Assembly (NCBI RefSeq): GCF_039023475.1
Contig: NZ_JBCHVB010000004.1
Coordinates: 62,001 to 126,000, forward strand
Direction: 5' to 3'
DNA length: 64,000 bases
DNA from: Erwinia sp039023475
GTDB taxonomy: Bacteria; Pseudomonadota; Gammaproteobacteria; Enterobacterales; Enterobacteriaceae
Below the pieces are notes generated by a model. It did not search any database. It was not told the DNA's origin and saw only the letters and a program-made list of their open reading frames with translations. Each line of letters opens with the position of its first letter. The stretch's first letter is position 1. The position numbers and the translations under genes were made by a program. Positions 26,250 to 35,584 of this stretch are shown piece after piece.

Positions 26250-28388
26250 ATGAGCACAATAGTCATCATATTGGCTGTAATGCTGGCCTGCTCGATCGGG
26301 GCGGGTTGTTTCTTTTGGTACGCTATGCGGCATCGGCCGCCGTTGGCGAAACCACTGCCATTCATCAGTCCTCCGTTTCGTAAGCTGAGCAATGAAGAGC
26401 GCAAGGCTGCCGAGCGCTATGTCGCCTCGCTGGACAAATACCGTAAAAACGTCCTGCAGGACGAGACGGGCGCTGCCGCCGATCGGCTGACGCTTATCTC
26501 CCAGAGCAGCAATGTCTATCCGGTGACCCGCTCTATTACCCGCTACGGCCTCTCCACGGATGAACCGCATAAATGGCGCTACTACCTTGACGCCGTTGAG
26601 GTGCATCTGCCTCCGCTGTGGGAGCAGTACATTGCCGATGAAAATTTTGTCGAGCTGATAAAAACCCAGACGATCCCGCTGGTTATCTCGCTGAACGGTC
26701 ATTCGCTCGTCAACTATGTGTATGAAGAGCCCGCTCTTGCGCCCGTCGTCAGGCCAATGGCGCAAAATGCCTCCATCCGCAAAGAAGAGAGCGAAAACGT
26801 TGAACTGCTGAGCGTCAGGAAAGAGACGCCGGAAGAGTTCTCGCTCAGCCGCCCGGACGGCACGCGCGAAGCAACGGCAATTGGCGTAGCGCTGCTGCTG
26901 CTGTTTATCAGCCTGCTGGCACCGCTGCTATTGATGCCCTGGCTAATTCTGGCTGCGGTCACCATCATTGGCGTCAGCGGCTGGTTTCTCTATCGCCGCC
27001 CAGGTGAAAAAGATCTGCGGGAAGTTCACTGCCTCAGAGGCGCGCCCAAGCGCTGGGGGCTGTTTGGCGAATCCAACCAGGGACAGGTCAGCAACATTTC
27101 GCTGGGCATTATCGATCTGATTTATCCGCCCCACTGGCAGCCCTACGTCGCCCATGACCTGGGACAGCCGACCGAAGTCGATATCTATCTTAACCGTCAG
27201 GTTGTTCGTCAGGGCCGCTACCTGTCGTTGCAGGATGAAGTGCGTAATTTTCCCGTTCAGCACTGGCGTAAAAATGTCGTGCTGGCCGCCTGCTCGCTGC
27301 TGGTGCTGGTGCTGCTGCTCGTCTGGATCCCGCTTGGCATGCCGCTTAAGCTCAGTATGGCCTGGCTACAGGGTACCGAAAGTGTTCAGGTAACCTCGGT
27401 GAAAGACTTAGAGCAGATCTCGCTGCATGTGGGCGACAGTTTGCGGGTGAGCGGGACGGGCATGTGCTCGATTCCTGCCAATTATCAGGGCAACCGCACC
27501 TACGCTTTTATGCCGTTTGACTGTTCTGCCGTTTACTGGAATAACGCGGCGCCGCTGCCAATCCCCCAGTCGGATATTATCGACAGGGCGATGGCCCTGT
27601 TAACCACCACCCGCCAGCAGCTGCATCCTCAGAACAGTACCGATCCCAAGCTTAATCCGCAGCTGGCCACGGCGATACAGAAGTCCGGCATGATCCTGCT
27701 GGACGATTTTTCCGATATCGTCCTCAGGACGCAGGAGCTCTGTAACCAGGAGCAGGATTGTGTCCGGCTGAAAAACGCGCTGGTTAACCTGGGCAACGCC
27801 AAAGACTGGGAAACGCTGATTCGACGTGCGGATTCAGGCGCGCTTAACGGCATGAATGTCCTGCTGCGTCCCGTCAGTGCTGAAGCGCTGGAGAATCTGG
27901 TTAATACCGCCACCTCAACATTTTTCTACCGTGAAACGCGCCGTGCGGCGGAATCGCTGAACAGCCCGCCGCCGGGCGGTTTCCTGATCCTCAGCGATGA
28001 AGGTCGTCAGTTAGTTAACCATGTCGCGCCGGGCGTCTCGCTGTTTGACTATAATGCGCCGGACCAGTGGCCGGAACTGCAGCGCCTTGCCGGAATGCTT
28101 CTGCATACGTCTTTTACGGCCAGCGGGATCGTCACGAATATCACGACTGACGCCAACGGCACCCGCCACATCGCCCTGCACAGTGAGCCAAATGTTGTTA
28201 TGCTCTGGCGCTACCTTGCGACCAGCCTGCTGCTGGTCATTGTCGCTCTGGGCTTCGTGGTGAACAGCGTTCTGGCGCTGCGCCGCATCCACCGCAACCG
28301 TCAGCGTACCGCCGCCATTCTCAGTTACTATGACAAGTGTTTCAGCCCTACGCTGAACAACAGTCAGAGCATCCGCCCTCTGTTCTGA
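26250..28388 (+). CDS. igaA: IgaA, inner-membrane repressor of the Rcs phosphorelay
   Basis: A 712-residue membrane protein (E. coli YrfF 711) that holds back RcsCDB signalling. One N-terminal membrane segment is followed by a cytoplasmic region (ITRYGLSTDEPHKWRYYLD), a membrane pair near residues 211-250, a second cytoplasmic domain (CLRGAPKRWGLFGE, SLGIIDLIYPPHWQPY), a membrane segment near 345, a large periplasmic domain with conserved Cys residues (about 405, 427, 498, 504), and a last membrane segment near 655. The Cys set forms disulfides in the family. GAGGGAAGC precedes the ATG. Confidence 0.95.
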   Translation: MSTIVIILAVMLACSIGAGCFFWYAMRHRPPLAKPLPFISPPFRKLSNEERKAAERYVASLDKYRKNVLQDETGAAADRLTLISQSSNVYPVTRSITRYGLSTDEPHKWRYYLDAVEVHLPPLWEQYIADENFVELIKTQTIPLVISLNGHSLVNYVYEEPALAPVVRPMAQNASIRKEESENVELLSVRKETPEEFSLSRPDGTREATAIGVALLLLFISLLAPLLLMPWLILAAVTIIGVSGWFLYRRPGEKDLREVHCLRGAPKRWGLFGESNQGQVSNISLGIIDLIYPPHWQPYVAHDLGQPTEVDIYLNRQVVRQGRYLSLQDEVRNFPVQHWRKNVVLAACSLLVLVLLLVWIPLGMPLKLSMAWLQGTESVQVTSVKDLEQISLHVGDSLRVSGTGMCSIPANYQGNRTYAFMPFDCSAVYWNNAAPLPIPQSDIIDRAMALLTTTRQQLHPQNSTDPKLNPQLATAIQKSGMILLDDFSDIVLRTQELCNQEQDCVRLKNALVNLGNAKDWETLIRRADSGALNGMNVLLRPVSAEALENLVNTATSTFFYRETRRAAESLNSPPPGGFLILSDEGRQLVNHVAPGVSLFDYNAPDQWPELQRLAGMLLHTSFTASGIVTNITTDANGTRHIALHSEPNVVMLWRYLATSLLLVIVALGFVVNSVLALRRIHRNRQRTAAILSYYDKCFSPTLNNSQSIRPLF

Positions 28389-28484
28389 GCCCGTCGCTTT
28401 TATGCTATTTTTAAGGCTGACCGGGCTTAAAAGCCGCCTCCCACAGCGCCTCGCGTTTTGCTGCCCTCCCCCGGCACAAAAGCG

Positions 28485-28513
28485 CCCTTGATTTCTGGCG
28501 TGCAACCCATACA
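28485..28513 (+). promoter_or_regulatory. Sigma-32-like heat-shock promoter of hslR-hslO
   Basis: CCCTTGAT (28485-28492) and CCCATACA (28506-28513) are separated by 13 bp, matching the sigma-32 pattern (CTTGAA, 13-15 bp, CCCCAT). It lies about 30 bp before hslR, which is a known heat-shock gene in E. coli. Confidence 0.7.
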
Positions 28514-28540
28514 TAAGGGGATTCCCGGAAAGGAGCAGCG

Positions 28541-28942
28541 ATGAAAGAGAAACCTGCAGACGCGGTCCGGCTGGATAAGTGGCTCTGGGCCGCTCGCTTC
28601 TATAAAACCCGTGCGGCAGCGCGTGAAATGATCGAAGGCGGCAAGGTTCACTACAACGGCCAGCGCAGCAAACCCAGCAAAATCGTCGAAGTGGATGCTG
28701 AACTGACGTTACGTCAGGGTAACGACGAGCGTACGGTGGTTGTTCAGGCGATCAGCGGCCAGCGCCGGCCCGCCGTGGAGGCGCAGCAGCTCTATGCCGA
28801 AACGGCTCAAAGCATTGAGAAACGGGAAAAAATAGCGGCAGCGCGAAAAATAAACGCGCTCAGTATGCCGCATCCCGATCGTCGCCCTGATAAAAAAGAG
28901 CGACGAGACCTAATGAAATTTAAAAATTCCGGCGACGCGTAA
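28541..28942 (+). CDS. hslR: Ribosome-associated heat-shock protein 15 (Hsp15)
   Basis: The 133-residue protein binds stalled, free 50S subunits that carry nascent chains and helps recycle them. An N-terminal S4-type RNA-binding domain (RLDKWLWAARFYKTRAAAREMIEGGKV, about 10-35) is followed by a basic C-terminal helix. E. coli Hsp15 has the same length. AGGAGC precedes the ATG. It is followed by hslO after 22 bp. The E. coli gene yrfG, which lies between igaA and hslR, is absent. Confidence 0.96.
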   Translation: MKEKPADAVRLDKWLWAARFYKTRAAAREMIEGGKVHYNGQRSKPSKIVEVDAELTLRQGNDERTVVVQAISGQRRPAVEAQQLYAETAQSIEKREKIAAARKINALSMPHPDRRPDKKERRDLMKFKNSGDA

Positions 28943-28964
28943 AGCGTCCCTACGAGAGAGAATT

Positions 28965-29846
28965 ATGGCTCATCAAGACCAAATGCACCGTTACCTGTTC
29001 GAAAACTATGCCGTACGTGGCGAACTGGTTTCCGTCTCTGCCACCTGGCGCGACATCCTCGACGGCCATGATTATCCTGCGCCGGTCCGGAAGGTGCTGG
29101 GTGAGCTGCTGGTTGCCACCAGCCTGCTGACCGCCACGCTGAAATTCGACGGTGATATTACCGTTCAGCTTCAGGGTGATGGCCCGCTGAATCTGGCGGT
29201 CATCAACGGCAACAACCGTCAGGAAATGCGCGGCGTGGCGCGAACGCAGGGCGACATCGCCGACGACAGCAGCCTGAAAGAGATGGTGGGCAACGGCTAC
29301 CTGGTGATCACCATTTCACCGACTGAAGGTGAACGTTATCAGGGCGTGGTCGGGCTGGAAGGCGAGACGCTGGCCGAATGCCTGGAGGACTATTTCATGC
29401 GTTCAGAGCAGCTGCCAACGCGCCTGTTTATCCGTACCGGCGAAGTCAGCGGTCAGCAAGGTGCCGGCGGTATTCTGCTTCAGGTACTGCCTGCCCAGGA
29501 TGCGAATCCGGATGATTTTGAGCATCTGGCGACCCTGACGGAAACGATAAAAACCGAAGAGCTGCTGGAACTGCCGGCCAATGAGGTGCTCTGGCGTCTC
29601 TATAACCAGGAAGAGGTGACCCTGTTTGATCCGCAGGATGTCTGCTTCAAGTGCACCTGCTCTCACGAGCGCTGCGGTGAAGTTTTACGCACGCTGCCTG
29701 CCGAAGAAGTCGATCAGATCCTCGCTGAAGATGGCAAAATCGATATGCACTGCGACTACTGCGGTAGCCACTATATCTATGATGCCGTGGATATTGCGGC
29801 GATCCGTAAGGCATCCACCGCCAGCGGTAGCGACCAGCTTCACTGA
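28965..29846 (+). CDS. hslO: Hsp33 redox-regulated chaperone
   Basis: A holdase activated by oxidation in the cytosol. It has 293 residues (E. coli 292). The N-terminal chaperone domain is followed by a linker and a C-terminal zinc switch of four Cys: CxC in KCTC (about 232 and 234) and CxxC in CDYC (about 265 and 268). Loss of zinc and disulfide formation unfold the linker. It shares the hslR heat-shock promoter and AGAGAG lies before the ATG. Confidence 0.97.
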   Translation: MAHQDQMHRYLFENYAVRGELVSVSATWRDILDGHDYPAPVRKVLGELLVATSLLTATLKFDGDITVQLQGDGPLNLAVINGNNRQEMRGVARTQGDIADDSSLKEMVGNGYLVITISPTEGERYQGVVGLEGETLAECLEDYFMRSEQLPTRLFIRTGEVSGQQGAGGILLQVLPAQDANPDDFEHLATLTETIKTEELLELPANEVLWRLYNQEEVTLFDPQDVCFKCTCSHERCGEVLRTLPAEEVDQILAEDGKIDMHCDYCGSHYIYDAVDIAAIRKASTASGSDQLH

Positions 29847-29857
29847 TTTTCACGCGT

Positions 29858-29880
29858 CATCCGTCCCTGATGGGCGGATG
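29858..29880 (+). terminator. Hairpin after hslO
   Basis: CATCCG-T-CCC pairs with GGG-CGGATG around a TGAT loop, just after the hslO stop. There is no T-run, so intrinsic termination is doubtful. Confidence 0.35.
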
Positions 29881-30045
29881 GCGCGCCACCTCTCATTTCT
29901 GCCCGCTTCTCCTTCCCCTCTCGTTAACCCAATGTAAACTGCCTTCGATCGTTTCGGTTACAGGATAATCCGCGTTCCGTCACGGTTAAAGGAAACAGAT
30001 CCCCTACAATCTGGTGCATTACAGAGTCGATTAAGGAGCAGTATC

Positions 30046-31659
30046 ATGCGTGACCTGACACCGCTGGACCTCGTCGCTTATGGCATTATGGATACGGTCG
30101 AAATTGTCCATAATCCCGATTACGATACCCTTTTCAGAGAAGAAACCCTGCCAGGCCTGAGCGGCTATGAACGCGGTATTGTTACCGCTTCAGGCGCCGT
30201 CGCCGTCGATACGGGTATCTTTACCGGGCGATCGCCGAAGGATAAATATATCGTCCGCGACGAAACCACGCGGGATACGCTTTGGTGGAACGATCAGGGT
30301 AAGGGGAAGAATGATAATCAGCCCCTTTCTCAGGAAATCTGGCAGGACCTCAAATCGCTGGTCACCCGGCAGCTCTCCGCCAAACGCCTGTTCGTGGTTG
30401 ACGCATGGTGCGGTGCAAATCCGGATACGCGTCTGGCGGTGCGCTTTATAACGGAAGTGGCCTGGCAGGCGCACTTCGTCAAAAATATGTTTATCCAGCC
30501 TGATGAGGCCGCGCTGGGCGACTTTGTGCCTGATTTTGTGGTGATGAACGCCGCCAAATGCACCAACCCTGACTGGCAGCAGCAGGGGTTACACTCCGAA
30601 AATTTCATTGCGTTTAATCTGACCGAACGCATGCAGCTGATTGGCGGAACCTGGTACGGCGGCGAAATGAAAAAAGGGCTGTTTGCGGTCATGAACTACC
30701 TGCTGCCGCTGAAGGGCATCGCCGCCATGCACTGCTCGGCAAACGTCGGCGAGCAGGGCGATGTGGCCATCTTCTTTGGCCTTTCCGGCACCGGCAAAAC
30801 CACGCTCTCCACCGATCCCCGCCGTAAGCTCATCGGGGATGATGAGCACGGCTGGGACGATGACGGCGTATTTAACTTTGAAGGCGGCTGCTACGCCAAA
30901 ACCATCAAGCTTTCCCCCCAGGCGGAACCGGAAATCTTTCAGGCCATACGCCGCAACGCGCTGCTTGAGAACGTCGTGGTACGCGCCGATGGCCCCGTCG
31001 ATTATGACGACGGCAGCAAAACGGAAAATACCCGCGTCTCCTATCCGATCGATCATATTGAAAATATCGTCCGGCCAGTATCGAAAGCCGGACACGCCAA
31101 AAAAGTCATTTTTCTGACCGCAGACGCTTTTGGGGTGCTGCCGCCGGTATCGCGCCTGACGCCTGAGCAGACTCAGTATCACTTTCTCTCCGGCTTTACC
31201 GCCAAGCTGGCCGGAACGGAGCGCGGCGTGACCGAGCCCACGCCGACCTTCTCCGCCTGCTTTGGCGCCGCCTTCCTGACGCTGCATCCTACTCAGTATG
31301 CGGATGTGCTGGTGAAGCGCATGGCCGCAGCAGGCGCAGAGGCTTATCTGGTGAATACCGGCTGGAACGGCAGCGGCAAACGTATCTCCATCAAGGATAC
31401 GCGCGCCATCATCAATGCGATCCTGAACGGCGATATCACTCAGGCGGAAACGGCCACCCTGCCCATTTTCAACCTGGCAATGCCGCTCTCGCTGCCGGGC
31501 GTGGATGCTCACATCCTCGATCCGCGTAACACCTACACGGAGGAAGCGGAATGGGAGAGCAAAGCACGGGATCTGGCGCAGCGATTTATTAATAACTTCG
31601 ATAAATATACGGATACGCCAGCGGGCGCAGCCCTGGTGCAGGCCGGACCCGCGCTATAA
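30046..31659 (+). CDS. pckA: Phosphoenolpyruvate carboxykinase (ATP)
   Basis: Converts oxaloacetate to PEP with ATP, the entry step of gluconeogenesis. It has 537 residues (E. coli 540). The P-loop GLSGTGKTTLS lies near residue 245; the kinase-specific DDEHGWDD, the metal site around AMHCSANVGEQGD, and RVSYPI (about 330) are present. TAAGGAG precedes the ATG. The usual upstream neighbour yhgE is missing. The gene ends in a strong terminator shared with envZ. Confidence 0.97.
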   Translation: MRDLTPLDLVAYGIMDTVEIVHNPDYDTLFREETLPGLSGYERGIVTASGAVAVDTGIFTGRSPKDKYIVRDETTRDTLWWNDQGKGKNDNQPLSQEIWQDLKSLVTRQLSAKRLFVVDAWCGANPDTRLAVRFITEVAWQAHFVKNMFIQPDEAALGDFVPDFVVMNAAKCTNPDWQQQGLHSENFIAFNLTERMQLIGGTWYGGEMKKGLFAVMNYLLPLKGIAAMHCSANVGEQGDVAIFFGLSGTGKTTLSTDPRRKLIGDDEHGWDDDGVFNFEGGCYAKTIKLSPQAEPEIFQAIRRNALLENVVVRADGPVDYDDGSKTENTRVSYPIDHIENIVRPVSKAGHAKKVIFLTADAFGVLPPVSRLTPEQTQYHFLSGFTAKLAGTERGVTEPTPTFSACFGAAFLTLHPTQYADVLVKRMAAAGAEAYLVNTGWNGSGKRISIKDTRAIINAILNGDITQAETATLPIFNLAMPLSLPGVDAHILDPRNTYTEEAEWESKARDLAQRFINNFDKYTDTPAGAALVQAGPAL

Positions 31660-31662
31660 AAC

Positions 31663-31690
31663 AAGGGCCGTTTGCAAAAACGGCCCTTTT
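31663..31690. terminator. Bidirectional terminator between pckA and envZ
   Basis: A perfect 11-bp stem (31663-31673 with 31678-31688, loop GCAA) is flanked by T-rich sequence on one side and A-rich on the other, so it can end both convergent transcripts. Confidence 0.88.
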
Positions 31691-31692
31691 CC

Positions 31693-33042
31693 TCAGCTTG
31701 TCACTGCCGGCAGCGCAATCCCCGGCGGCAGCGGCAGCCAGGCGCGAATACGCAACCCTCCCCGCTCGCTTTCGCCAATTTCCAGCGTTCCCTGATGCGC
31801 GTCGATAATACGCTGCACGATAGCAAGTCCCAGACCTGTTCCGCTGGTACTGCGGGCGCTGTCGCCGCGCACAAAGGGCTGGAAAAGATGCTGAAGCTGG
31901 TCGGGCTTGATGCCCGGTCCGTCATCTTCCACCTGGAACCAGGCGCGCTGTAGCTCGCTGCCGCTGCTGACTTTTATCCAGCCGTTGCCATAGCGGGCGG
32001 CGTTAACCACAAGATTGGCCGCCGCGCGTTTGATCGAGAGCGGATTGATCTCCACCATCAGCTCTTCCTGCATGACATCGCTTTCAATTTGACGCTCGTA
32101 GCCGCTTTCAGCCGCCACGACTTCACCCAGTACGCCGTTAAGATCGGCGCGCTCCGTCTGCATCTCCTGGCCGGTGCGCAGATAGTCGATAAACTGCTCG
32201 ATAATCGCGTTGCACTCTTCAATGTCTTTATTGATCGATTCCGCCAGATAACCATCTTCCTGCGCCATCATTTCGGTCGCAAGACGGATGCGGGTCAGCG
32301 GCGTACGCAGATCGTGGCTGACGCCCGCCATCAACAGCGTGCGGTCATCGGCCAGCTGCTTCACCCCGGACGCCATCTGATTAAAGGCCCGCGTCACTGA
32401 GCGCACCTCGGAGGCACCATATTCACGCAGCGGCGGCGGGATAATGCCTTTACCCACCTGGAGCGCCGCGTGTTCCAGCTCCACCAGCGGCCGGTTCTGC
32501 ATGCGGATAAACAGCCAGGCTCCCCCGATCGCCAGCAGCATAATCGCCAGCGTATAGCGGAACAGCGGGGAAAAATCGCCCTGGTGGATCTCGGTCAGCG
32601 GCACCCTTACCCAGATATCGGGCGACAGCCAGGTCTTCAGCCAGACAACCGGCGAGTTTTTATTCACCTCAACGCGTACGTCCGTCGGGCCGCCGAGCTG
32701 CTGCGCCATCTGCTGGCTGAGGAATTCATAATGTTGCGCCCAGCGCAGTCCGCTCTCTTCCGCCGCCGCGTTGGTATACAGCGAAATGCCCAGCTCACGA
32801 TAGATTTCACGGCGGAAGGCGGGCGGCACTTCAAGCTGGGTGCCATCCTCCAGCAGCAGCCGGTCCGTCATCAGCATACGCACTTCATAGGCCAGCACTT
32901 TATTGAACTGTTGCAGGCTGGGCAGAATCGCGAAATTCAGCACCACCAGATAGGTCGTCACCAGGCTGACAAACAGCAGGGTAACGATCAGCAGCAGCGT
33001 GCGGGCAAAGGAGCTGCGGGGAGAGAAGCGGAATCGCTTCAT
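31693..33042 (-). CDS. envZ: Osmosensor histidine kinase EnvZ
   Basis: Inner-membrane sensor of osmolarity and pH, with OmpR as its partner. It has 449 residues (E. coli 450). Two membrane segments (about 15-37 and 160-179) flank a periplasmic domain. HAMP follows, then the dimerisation/phosphotransfer helix with His243 in GVSHDLRTPLTRIR, and the ATPase with N (NLVVNAARYG), G1 (VEDDGPGI) and G2 (GTGLGLAIV) boxes. It overlaps ompR by 4 bp. Confidence 0.97.
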   Translation of the reverse strand: MKRFRFSPRSSFARTLLLIVTLLFVSLVTTYLVVLNFAILPSLQQFNKVLAYEVRMLMTDRLLLEDGTQLEVPPAFRREIYRELGISLYTNAAAEESGLRWAQHYEFLSQQMAQQLGGPTDVRVEVNKNSPVVWLKTWLSPDIWVRVPLTEIHQGDFSPLFRYTLAIMLLAIGGAWLFIRMQNRPLVELEHAALQVGKGIIPPPLREYGASEVRSVTRAFNQMASGVKQLADDRTLLMAGVSHDLRTPLTRIRLATEMMAQEDGYLAESINKDIEECNAIIEQFIDYLRTGQEMQTERADLNGVLGEVVAAESGYERQIESDVMQEELMVEINPLSIKRAAANLVVNAARYGNGWIKVSSGSELQRAWFQVEDDGPGIKPDQLQHLFQPFVRGDSARSTSGTGLGLAIVQRIIDAHQGTLEIGESERGGLRIRAWLPLPPGIALPAVTS

Positions 33043-33758
33043 GCCTTACTGCCGTCCGGCACGAACACGTAGCCCAGGCCCCAGACGGTCTGGATATAGC
33101 GAGGGTGGGCGGGATCTTCTTCCACCATGCGGCGCAGGCGGGAGATCTGTACGTCGATGGAGCGTTCCATGGCGCTGTATTCGCGTCCGCGCGCCAGATT
33201 CATCAGCTTATCGCGTGACAGCGGCTCGCGCGGATGGCTGACCAGCGCCTTAAGCACCGCGAACTCTCCGCTGGTGAGCGGCATAGGTTCATCTTCGCGG
33301 AACATTTCGCGGGTGCCCAGGTTCAGTTTGAATTTACCGAAAGCGATAACCGCTTCTTCCTGAGACGGCGCACCCGGCAGTTCATTCGCCTGACGACGCA
33401 GCACGGCGCGGATACGGGCCAGCAGCTCACGCGGGTTAAACGGTTTTGGAATATAGTCATCCGCACCGATTTCCAGCCCGACGATGCGGTCCACTTCTTC
33501 GCCTTTCGCCGTCACCATAATAATCGGCATCGGATTGCTCTGGCTGCGCAGGCGGCGGCAGATTGAGAGGCCATCCTCGCCGGGCAGCATTAAATCCAGC
33601 ACCATCAGGTGGAAAGATTCGCGCGTCAGCAGGCGATCCATCTGTTCGGCGTTGGCCACGCTGCGAACCTGAAAGCCCTGTTCGGTCAGATAGCGCTCAA
33701 GCAGCGCACGTAAGCGCATGTCATCATCGACGACCAGGATTTTGTAATTTTCTTGCAT
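33039..33758 (-). CDS. ompR: Response regulator OmpR
   Basis: Controls porin and many other genes when phosphorylated by EnvZ. It has 239 residues, as in E. coli. The receiver domain has the acidic pocket DDD near 11-13 and the phospho-acceptor Asp55 in VLDLMLPGEDG; Lys105 lies in YIPKPF. The C-terminal winged helix contains RRMVEEDPAHPRYIQTVWGLGYVF. It is cotranscribed with envZ (4-bp overlap). It points away from the intergenic region, which is AT-rich. Confidence 0.98.
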   Translation of the reverse strand: MQENYKILVVDDDMRLRALLERYLTEQGFQVRSVANAEQMDRLLTRESFHLMVLDLMLPGEDGLSICRRLRSQSNPMPIIMVTAKGEEVDRIVGLEIGADDYIPKPFNPRELLARIRAVLRRQANELPGAPSQEEAVIAFGKFKLNLGTREMFREDEPMPLTSGEFAVLKALVSHPREPLSRDKLMNLARGREYSAMERSIDVQISRLRRMVEEDPAHPRYIQTVWGLGYVFVPDGSKA

Positions 33759-34042
33759 TTCGATACTCCCAAAGGCGCCATTGCCTGCACCATTATTCTT
33801 AAAAAAGATGCCTGAATGTAACAGTCAATAATGGTTTATATTGTAGCCGAAATTGTTACAAAGCATATTAAACAGCAGCTTATCCTTATATTTCATTCTG
33901 TTTAGGCGACTGCTTTGGGATCTTTTAGCACGATTGCGGATGCCTGAAGGCGCTGAACGGCGCGTAAAAAAGCCTCAATTGCCGTCGGCGGGCTTTCCGC
34001 GCCGGAAAAAGGCGACGTTTCCCGGCGACAGGCAGTTAACGG
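33759..34042. promoter_or_regulatory. ompR upstream region and GH28 3' region
   Basis: The 284-bp gap holds the ompR promoter region. The AT-rich part at 33785-33890 has TACAAT on the minus strand near 33838-33843 as a possible -10, without a clear -35. In E. coli this region has several promoters with CRP and IHF sites; I could not place those here. The right part holds a terminator-like hairpin for the GH28 gene. Confidence 0.5.
33966..33996 (-). terminator. Probable terminator of the GH28 gene
   Basis: On the minus strand AAAGCC and GGCTTT enclose an inner GCC/GGC stem and are followed by a run of T. It lies about 47 bp after the stop at 34043 and upstream of the ompR promoter region. Confidence 0.5.
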
Positions 34043-35332
34043 CTAGCGTTCATAGATATCATTTTCATCCCTGGTAACAGCCGGGCTACTCACCTTCACA
34101 TCGTTAAACTGCAAACGATCAACGCCCGCAATTTTCCCGAACTCTCTGGCCTGAAGAGACAGGCCATCAAACACCATGTTTCTGACTGGATTCTCTTCGC
34201 AGCCCTCAATGAAAAAGGCGCGGGAAAAAACCTCTTCCGTCAGCGTGGCGGTAATATGGTGGAGGAAAATATCCGTGACGTCAGTGAGTCCCGCTTCACC
34301 TTCCACCCCTTGCATAATCGCCTGCCAGTGCGGCGGGATATCCTCAGGATTAGTGTTCGTGGCATAGCTGTATTGCGGAAACCAGTTGAGCTGCATCAGG
34401 AAAGGAAAGCGCACATTTGTCATCGTCAGATGGCGGACCACAATATTTTTTATCCAGCCTCCCCGGTTGCGGGCAGATTTAATGCGAAAGCCCACGCCCG
34501 TGCCGGAAAACCGGTTGTGTTCAATGGTCACGTTCTCAATGCCGCCGGAGGTTTCACTTCCCAGCGTGATCCCGGAGCCTTTATGCAGCTCACAGTGGCG
34601 GATAACAATATCCCTGGCCGTTTTTGCCTGCTGCTGAGCCTGCAAACCCCGCCCGGACTTCACGCAGATATTGTCGTCGTTACAGGATACAGAGCAATGC
34701 GCGACCGTGACCTGCTGGCAGGAGTCGATATCAATACCGTCCGTACTTGGTCCGGCAGAGTTACTGACCACAACGCCCGTCAGCTGAATTCCAGAGGAAT
34801 AACAGAGATGAATATTCCAGAACCCGGACTCCCGGCTGGTGAAATCGCGCAAGGTAATATGTTCGCTCTGATAAACCACCAGATTGCGCGGACGCTGGCA
34901 ATCATAATCGACCACCCAGCGCAGGCCGCGCGCGCTGTAATCCGCCAGCATCCCCCCCTGTTCATCTTCTCCCCAGAAGCGCTGCCACCAGCCGCTGCCC
35001 TGCCCGTCAATGATGCCAGGACCCGCAACAATTACCCGCTGACAGCCGTTGATATTAATGATGCCGGCGGGCCATGTCATCTCAATGCCCGCCACGCGGG
35101 TCCAGACGGGCTTATAGTCAGCAAGCTGCTGGCTGCCCAGTAAAACCGCGCCTTCAGCCAGCCAGAGCGTGATATCGCTTTTCAGAAACAGTGAGCCGGT
35201 CAGGAACCGTCCCTCAGGGATCATCACCGTGTCGCCAGGCAATGCGCGATCGATAGCCTGCTGTAGCGCAGCGGTAGACAGCGTTGCGGCTGTGGGATCG
35301 GCTCCCAGTTCCAGTACGTTCAGATGCGTCAT
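34043..35332 (-). CDS. Glycoside hydrolase family 28-like protein (cytosolic)
   Basis: A 429-residue right-handed beta-helix protein of the polygalacturonase (GH28) family. There is no signal peptide, so it should act in the cytosol, probably on imported oligosaccharides. GH28 motifs seen are STDGID (196-201; usual NTDG), NDDNICVKSG (218-227, both catalytic Asp), KGSGITLGSE (251-260; usual GHG) and RIK (283-285). The His of the GHG motif is replaced, so activity may be altered. The ATG follows GAGGGAG. It lies between ompR and greB, where E. coli has no gene, and it is oriented towards ompR. Substrate is unknown. Confidence 0.85.
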   Translation of the reverse strand: MTHLNVLELGADPTAATLSTAALQQAIDRALPGDTVMIPEGRFLTGSLFLKSDITLWLAEGAVLLGSQQLADYKPVWTRVAGIEMTWPAGIININGCQRVIVAGPGIIDGQGSGWWQRFWGEDEQGGMLADYSARGLRWVVDYDCQRPRNLVVYQSEHITLRDFTSRESGFWNIHLCYSSGIQLTGVVVSNSAGPSTDGIDIDSCQQVTVAHCSVSCNDDNICVKSGRGLQAQQQAKTARDIVIRHCELHKGSGITLGSETSGGIENVTIEHNRFSGTGVGFRIKSARNRGGWIKNIVVRHLTMTNVRFPFLMQLNWFPQYSYATNTNPEDIPPHWQAIMQGVEGEAGLTDVTDIFLHHITATLTEEVFSRAFFIEGCEENPVRNMVFDGLSLQAREFGKIAGVDRLQFNDVKVSSPAVTRDENDIYER

Positions 35333-35584
35333 CTTCAGAATCTCCCTCTCTGCCGGACGGCAATGTCTGTGACAGCCACTCTACGCCATGGCCGCGTATT
35401 CCCCTTTCCGTCAGCGCCAGACACGGAAAAAACGTGGCAATAGTTTGAAGATTTTCCTGACCTGCCCCTCATTGTGAAAAAGAGATGGCGGGCCGCAGGC
35501 AGGGGAGCGCCCACTGATGATGAATAACAAAGCCAGAGTGATTACAATAACGGCCATTGTCTGACTGGAGATGGCTGTTGCCGG

